A stretch of 64,000 bases of DNA from an uncultured Gammaproteobacteria bacterium (GTDB lineage: Bacteria > Pseudomonadota > Gammaproteobacteria > Arenicellales > JAANXG01). The stretch spans positions 62,001-126,000 of the forward strand of contig CAMYJT010000002.1 in NCBI GenBank assembly GCA_947258785.1. The letters are read 5' to 3'. The notes beneath the pieces were generated by a model that ran no database searches, had not been told where the DNA came from, and saw only the letters and a program-made list of their open reading frames with translations. Each line of letters opens with the position of its first letter. Within the stretch, counting starts at the first letter, position 1. Below, one piece after another: positions 60,569 through 64,000 of this stretch. The translations under genes and the position numbers were made by a program.

Positions 60569-61216
60569 TCAGGAAGCGCCGGGCATCTCACGCTCGGTCA
60601 CGAACTCGCCCGTTGCGCTGCGCTGGATGTCCGAGCCTTGGTCATCAGCGGGCTTTATAGGAAGCCTCGGATCCGGCAGTTCCTCGGTGTTGAACAGACC
60701 ATCGTCACGACTTCGCTGCTGCTTGCCCAACGCCCATCTGATTTCATGCATGACTGACCCGCTGTCGTAGTTGTCGGCGGTGCGCAACCTCAATAACGGG
60801 ATCCCGGCGCTGACCAAGGTGTCATCCAGGACGTTGAAGCCGCCCAGCTTGCGCAGTTTCCGTTCATTTCTGGTCTCGAGCTTTATCGCCAACACCGGTC
60901 GTACGCTGTTCGGGCTGCAAATCACAAAGTCTACCCAGTGCTTCAGAACCCGCTTCCAGTGCTCTTGAAATTGCGGGTCGTCGCCGGGGTATCGAACCAG
61001 GCTGCCCAGGTTTACTCTTGGGATCACCACCGAGTGCGGACCGACTGTGCTACTCAATGTCTGATACAGCGCCCGCTGGCTGGAGTTCAATAACGAGCTC
61101 TGGCGTTCGAAGTCGGGCATGCTGCGGGCTCCGCTGCGGCGCCGCCAAATCAGCAAGCCAAGCAGCACAAGGACTATTGTAATCAGCAATAAAAACAATA
61201 TGTTCAAGGCCGACAT
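60569..61216 (-). CDS. Membrane-anchored DUF2726 protein
   Basis: A 215-residue protein with one N-terminal membrane helix (ILFLLLITIVLVLLGLLIW) and a cytoplasmic DUF2726 domain with a restriction-endonuclease-like layout: LLNSSQRALYQTLSS, HWVDFVICSPNSVRPVLAIKLE and DDTLVSAGIPLLRLRT. In the family the pattern D-x(n)-E-x-K is typical; here the DF and IKLE segments occupy those places. The polar tail is not conserved. The promoter region upstream has a 12-bp direct repeat of GGTTCAA (61249-61267). Function unknown. Confidence 0.88.
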   Translation of the reverse strand: MSALNILFLLLITIVLVLLGLLIWRRRSGARSMPDFERQSSLLNSSQRALYQTLSSTVGPHSVVIPRVNLGSLVRYPGDDPQFQEHWKRVLKHWVDFVICSPNSVRPVLAIKLETRNERKLRKLGGFNVLDDTLVSAGIPLLRLRTADNYDSGSVMHEIRWALGKQQRSRDDGLFNTEELPDPRLPIKPADDQGSDIQRSATGEFVTEREMPGAS

Positions 61217-61382
61217 AGCAAGTGGCTCGTGTTGACGTACGTGTTACAGGTTCAAGTCAAGGTTCAATGAACGACCGTCACGTTGCGAGCACCGGCAACG
61301 GCAGTGACGGTGGGTTCCGGCGTTGGGTCTAGGATGTAGCCACAATATCATCATGTTTGCTCGATCGTCGTTGTCGCGTTCA

Positions 61383-62066
61383 TTATCGTATTTCCAACAG
61401 CTCAACTTGAAATATCAAGGTCTCATTGGGACCGATCCGCCCCCCGGCGCCGCGCTCGCCGTAAGCCAGTTCGGAGGGCACATACAATTCCCATTTTGCG
61501 CCCTTCTTCATCATCGGCAAAGCCTCTTTCCACCCGTTGATCACGCCCGTCAACGGCAACGAAGCCGGTTTGTTGCGCCGATACGAGCTGTCAAACTCCT
61601 CGCCGCTCAGCAGGGTGCCGCGATAATGCACTACCACCGTATCGTCGGAATCGGGCGATTCACCGTTACCGGGGGTCAGGATTCGATACTGAAGACCGCT
61701 GGACGTCTCGCTGACGCCAGTTTTGCTCCGATTTTCATTGAGGAACCTCATCCCGGCCTGTTTGTTGTCGGCGGCGACCTGTGCCTGCTGTTTCTGACGG
61801 TTTTCCTGATAGTTTCGAATAGCGGTTTGCCGTTGTGCCGACGACAGCTTTGGTTCCGCCCCGGACAACACGTCCCGTATCGCCGCAAACAACGCGTCGG
61901 CATCGATCTGCAGACTCTCGTCGCGTTTCAGGTTCTGGCCGATTTGATGACCGATCGCGTAACTCAATCTTTCAACCTCTGTCTCATATGCAGGATCAGC
62001 TGCCCGGGCGGCGGTAATCATCACGATGACACCACCAAAAGTAAAAGCCAAAAGTAACAGTCTCAT
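61383..62066 (-). CDS. Periplasmic FKBP-type peptidyl-prolyl isomerase
   Basis: Folding factor of the FkpA/Mip type. Of 227 residues, 1-22 form a signal peptide (VIVMITAARA), then comes an alpha-helical dimerisation part (YAIGHQIGQNLKRDES to KQAGMRFLNENRSK), and the C-terminal FKBP domain (about 120-227) has SGLQYRILTPGNGESPDSDDTVVVHYRGTLLSGEEFDSSYRRNKPASLPL and ELAYGERGAGGRIGPNETLIFQVELLEI. The gene stands alone between DUF2726 and the zinc-finger gene. Confidence 0.94.
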   Translation of the reverse strand: MRLLLLAFTFGGVIVMITAARAADPAYETEVERLSYAIGHQIGQNLKRDESLQIDADALFAAIRDVLSGAEPKLSSAQRQTAIRNYQENRQKQQAQVAADNKQAGMRFLNENRSKTGVSETSSGLQYRILTPGNGESPDSDDTVVVHYRGTLLSGEEFDSSYRRNKPASLPLTGVINGWKEALPMMKKGAKWELYVPSELAYGERGAGGRIGPNETLIFQVELLEIR

Positions 62067-62229
62067 ACTATCTCCTGGTGTTTCCGGTTGACATGCTAAA
62101 AAGATTAAACAATGTAAAACGTGAACGACTGACGATTTAAGTTGCCGGTCGAATTTAACCGTAAGGTTCGGTTTACCAGTTATTTAATGTTGCGGACTCG
62201 AATAATCGCCAATGGGCGAGTGATTGATG

Positions 62230-62415
62230 TCAATCGCGGGACCGAGGTGCGACCTGCGCGAGGCGCAGGAAACGGCGCCCGCAGTAGTAACAATCGATAT
62301 ATTCCCTGTCTTCAAATATCAAATAAACCACCGGGTGACCCATTACCCCGCCGCCGCCGTCGCAGGCTATTGTATTGGTGTTCGGTTCCACCTCGATGAT
62401 TTCTGGTGATTCCAT
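62230..62415 (-). CDS. Small zinc-finger protein (zf-CHCC family)
   Basis: A 61-residue protein with the family pattern C-DGGGGVMGHPVVYL-IFEDREYI-CYYCGRRF: likely Zn ligands Cys18, His27, Cys42 and Cys45. It resembles the zinc-binding domain of mitochondrial complex I subunit NDUFS6 and its bacterial homologues. GAGGA lies 7 bp before the ATG. The role in bacteria is not established. Confidence 0.9.
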   Translation of the reverse strand: MESPEIIEVEPNTNTIACDGGGGVMGHPVVYLIFEDREYIDCYYCGRRFLRLAQVAPRSRD

Positions 62416-62440
62416 TGCGCATCCTCGCCGATTCTCGATT

Positions 62441-62608
62441 CTAGCAGTCTGTCTGACTAAGGATGCATCTACCGCGGCAATGGGGTAAACGGTCCGATGT
62501 AACGATTTTGCCCGTTAAGCGGCCGGCTATTCGCCTCGAAAAATCGTCAAACTGTTCTCGACTTCCCACCCGCCTCGCTACAATCCCCTAGGTCCAACAG
62601 ACTGCTAG
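62441..62608. mobile_element. 168-bp MITE-like element
   Basis: CTAGCAGTCTGTCTGAC (62441-62457) and GTCCAACAGACTGCTAG (62592-62608) are inverted copies agreeing at 15 of 17 positions, including the first 12. The outermost CTAG at each end could be a 4-bp target duplication, leaving CAGTCTGT as the terminal repeat. The 134 bp between have no ORF. This fits a non-autonomous element or the collapsed remains of an insertion sequence. It fills most of the 300-bp gap between the zinc-finger gene and the M23 peptidase gene, in which no gene is seen. Confidence 0.7.
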
Positions 62609-62715
62609 CCCGATAATACCAAAATCCTACCATCTGCATATCGCAATCCTAGATCCCGGATCGCGGTACATCGTCCCGGGCTACCCCCGGTCCGAACCGG
62701 GGCCAAGCTGTCGAA

Positions 62716-63579
62716 TCAGTGAACGGCCGCACCCATGGGTTGCACGGTGAGCTGTGGATCCAGGCGTCTCTCGAACCAGTTCATGCCCCAATGCAAGTGG
62801 GGACCGGTGGCCCGACCGGTGGCTCCGACCTCGGCGATTATCTCACCCCGCTCGACACGCTGTTCCGGAGCGACGTGAATTTCGCTGAGATGTATGAATA
62901 TCGACGACACCCCGTGGCCATGATCGAGCATAACGGTCCCACCAGTGAAATACATATCGGCATGGACCAGGCTGACGGTGCCGGTTGCCGGAGCACGCAC
63001 CGGCGTGCCGGTGCCGGCTGCCACATCGACGCCGTAGTGTGGTCGTTTGGGCTTGCCGTTCAACACGCGCTGGCTGCCATAGACCCCGGAGACACGGCCT
63101 TCCACCGGCCAGATGAAGTGCCCCAGGAAATCGGTTCGCGGATCGTCGCGGCGGCGCGACTCCCTAATCAGCGCCGCCTCTTTTCGGATCCTGGGCAGAT
63201 CTTCGGCCGATGGCGTAACCTGCCGGTCCGGCAGCCCGTCGATGCGCTGAACGTCGTATTTCCGCTGTTCGATCCGCAGCGTACGGCGCTCGCTTGCTCC
63301 GGATGGGTAATGGACGGTCAATTCCGTGCGGGCCGGCTCGCTGCGGCCGAAGCCGATCACAAACTGGCCTGTATTCGCCACCCTGACCGGCTGTCCCTCG
63401 AACAGCACTCGTGAACCCGCCGGCACTTTGCCGAACAGAATTCCGCCTTGCTGCGGTTTTCCGCTCAGCGTTAAACCGCCTTCAGCGGACCATGCCGGGC
63501 AGGCAGGAGCCAGGGACAAGGACCAAAACGCTATCCAGCAGCCTAAGCCGAGGACATACGGAACCCGCCTGCTCATCAA
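62716..63579 (-). CDS. Secreted M23-family peptidase (LytM domain)
   Basis: Likely a murein endopeptidase or, if inactive, an amidase activator. The 287-residue protein has a signal peptide ([21 protein letters not shown]), an N-terminal beta-sandwich region to about 150, and the C-terminal LytM domain. The metal-binding motifs HYGVD and HLHWG are intact (with [17 protein letters not shown] between), so it is probably active. It overlaps the upstream thrS by 4 bp. Tight coupling to thrS is unusual for a secreted peptidase. Confidence 0.92.
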   Translation of the reverse strand: MMSRRVPYVLGLGCWIAFWSLSLAPACPAWSAEGGLTLSGKPQQGGILFGKVPAGSRVLFEGQPVRVANTGQFVIGFGRSEPARTELTVHYPSGASERRTLRIEQRKYDVQRIDGLPDRQVTPSAEDLPRIRKEAALIRESRRRDDPRTDFLGHFIWPVEGRVSGVYGSQRVLNGKPKRPHYGVDVAAGTGTPVRAPATGTVSLVHADMYFTGGTVMLDHGHGVSSIFIHLSEIHVAPEQRVERGEIIAEVGATGRATGPHLHWGMNWFERRLDPQLTVQPMGAAVH

Positions 63580-64000
63580 TTGATCCGGCGGTCCGGGACG
63601 TTAGCCGCTGCCCCGAAATGAGAGACTGCTTCTTCAAAATCGAACACGCGTTGCCGTTTGTCGCCCAGAAAACGTATCGCGGTGTTACGTTGTTCAACTT
63701 CCCGCCGCCCAACCACCGCAATGACGGGTGTTTTTTGCACACTGTGTTCCCGGACTTTATAGGAAATCTTTTCGTTGCGCAGATCGGCCTCGGCCCGGAC
63801 GCCGGCGTCGCGCAACGCTCCGGCCAACTCCTGCGCGTAGGTGTCGGCATCCGAGACAATGGTCGCCACCATCACTTGCAGGGGGGCCAGCCAGAACGGC
63901 AGCGCGCCTGCGTAATGTTCAATCAGGATACCGATGAACCGCTCCAGAGACCCGAACAAAGCCCGGTGCAGCATCACCGGGGTGTGTTTCGCACCGTCCT
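63576..64000 (-). CDS. thrS: Threonyl-tRNA synthetase, C-terminal part
   Basis: Only the last 141 residues lie in the window; the gene continues beyond the right edge. The end of the catalytic domain ([34 protein letters not shown]) and the anticodon-binding domain ([69 protein letters not shown]) are clear. The tail after [10 protein letters not shown] is longer than usual and ends PDRRIN. No truncation other than the window edge. Confidence 0.95.
   Translation of the reverse strand, partial: DGAKHTPVMLHRALFGSLERFIGILIEHYAGALPFWLAPLQVMVATIVSDADTYAQELAGALRDAGVRAEADLRNEKISYKVREHSVQKTPVIAVVGRREVEQRNTAIRFLGDKRQRVFDFEEAVSHFGAAANVPDRRIN

Noticed and set aside
61249..61272. Direct repeat of GGTTCAA at 12-bp period as a second PhoP-type site
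   Set aside because: Only two copies, with a 12-bp rather than 11-bp period and TTCAA instead of TTCAG, so it does not match the array at 58.7 kb.

Overview
The window is a piece of a gammaproteobacterial chromosome of moderately high GC, made almost entirely of housekeeping genes in orders that are familiar from this class: trmJ-cysE-iscR, suhB/mutS, glyA-nrdR-ribD-ribE-ribBA-ribH-nusB-thiL-pgpA, queA-tgt-yajC-secD-secF, smc-zipA-ligA, and a PhoP/PhoQ-like pair. The presence of zipA, djlA, nrdR and yajC-secDF with these neighbours fits Gammaproteobacteria. An early-branching order is my guess only. Both edges cut genes: rlmN lacks its 3' end and thrS lacks its 5' end. No CRISPR array, prophage, complete insertion sequence or rRNA operon was seen.

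Layout. 1-5.2 kb is a leftward block (rlmN, ndk, mtaB, iscA, iscR, cysE, trmJ) that keeps the outer parts of an isc locus but lacks iscS, iscU, hscBA and fdx. 5.2-8.6 kb carries suhB and mutS. 8.6-11.4 kb has a PilZ-like protein, a 7Fe ferredoxin and the largest gene-poor gap. 11.4-25.7 kb is a long, mainly leftward run for riboflavin and thiamine cofactors, one-carbon metabolism, protein export and queuosine. 25.7-31.4 kb has a lone tRNA-Leu(CAA), an orphan RiPP-type radical SAM enzyme, panC, a deoxynucleoside kinase and small conserved genes (yciB, a YciI-like gene, bolA). 31.5-35.5 kb is the most distinctive part: a secreted 1000-residue SdrD_B-repeat protein whose leader carries a clear c-di-GMP-I (GEMM) riboswitch, with two perfect FNR/ANR boxes further upstream. 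35.7-45.7 kb holds central carbon genes (class I fumarase, aconitase, propionyl-CoA synthetase, a 2-oxoacid dehydrogenase E1a-E1b-E2 set). 45.8-52.6 kb has ligA, zipA and smc. 52.7-64 kb holds queF, a CDP-alcohol transferase, qor, djlA, the two-component system with a PepSY protein and a glycine-zipper protein, a retropepsin-like protease, adk, a thioredoxin, an FKBP, a small zinc-finger protein, an M23 peptidase and thrS.

Several genes work together. queA, tgt and queF cover steps of queuosine formation. ribD, ribE, ribBA and ribH cover much of riboflavin synthesis, although the GTP cyclohydrolase II half of RibBA has lost its zinc ligands, so step 1 must come from elsewhere. The strongest regulatory signals are the riboswitch and FNR boxes, an IscR type 1 site before iscR, and four TTCAG half-sites at an exact 11-bp period upstream of the glycine-zipper gene, which look like a PhoP-type operator. 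A 168-bp MITE-like element (62441-62608) and a 57-bp inverted repeat (31513-31569) are the only mobile-element traces seen.
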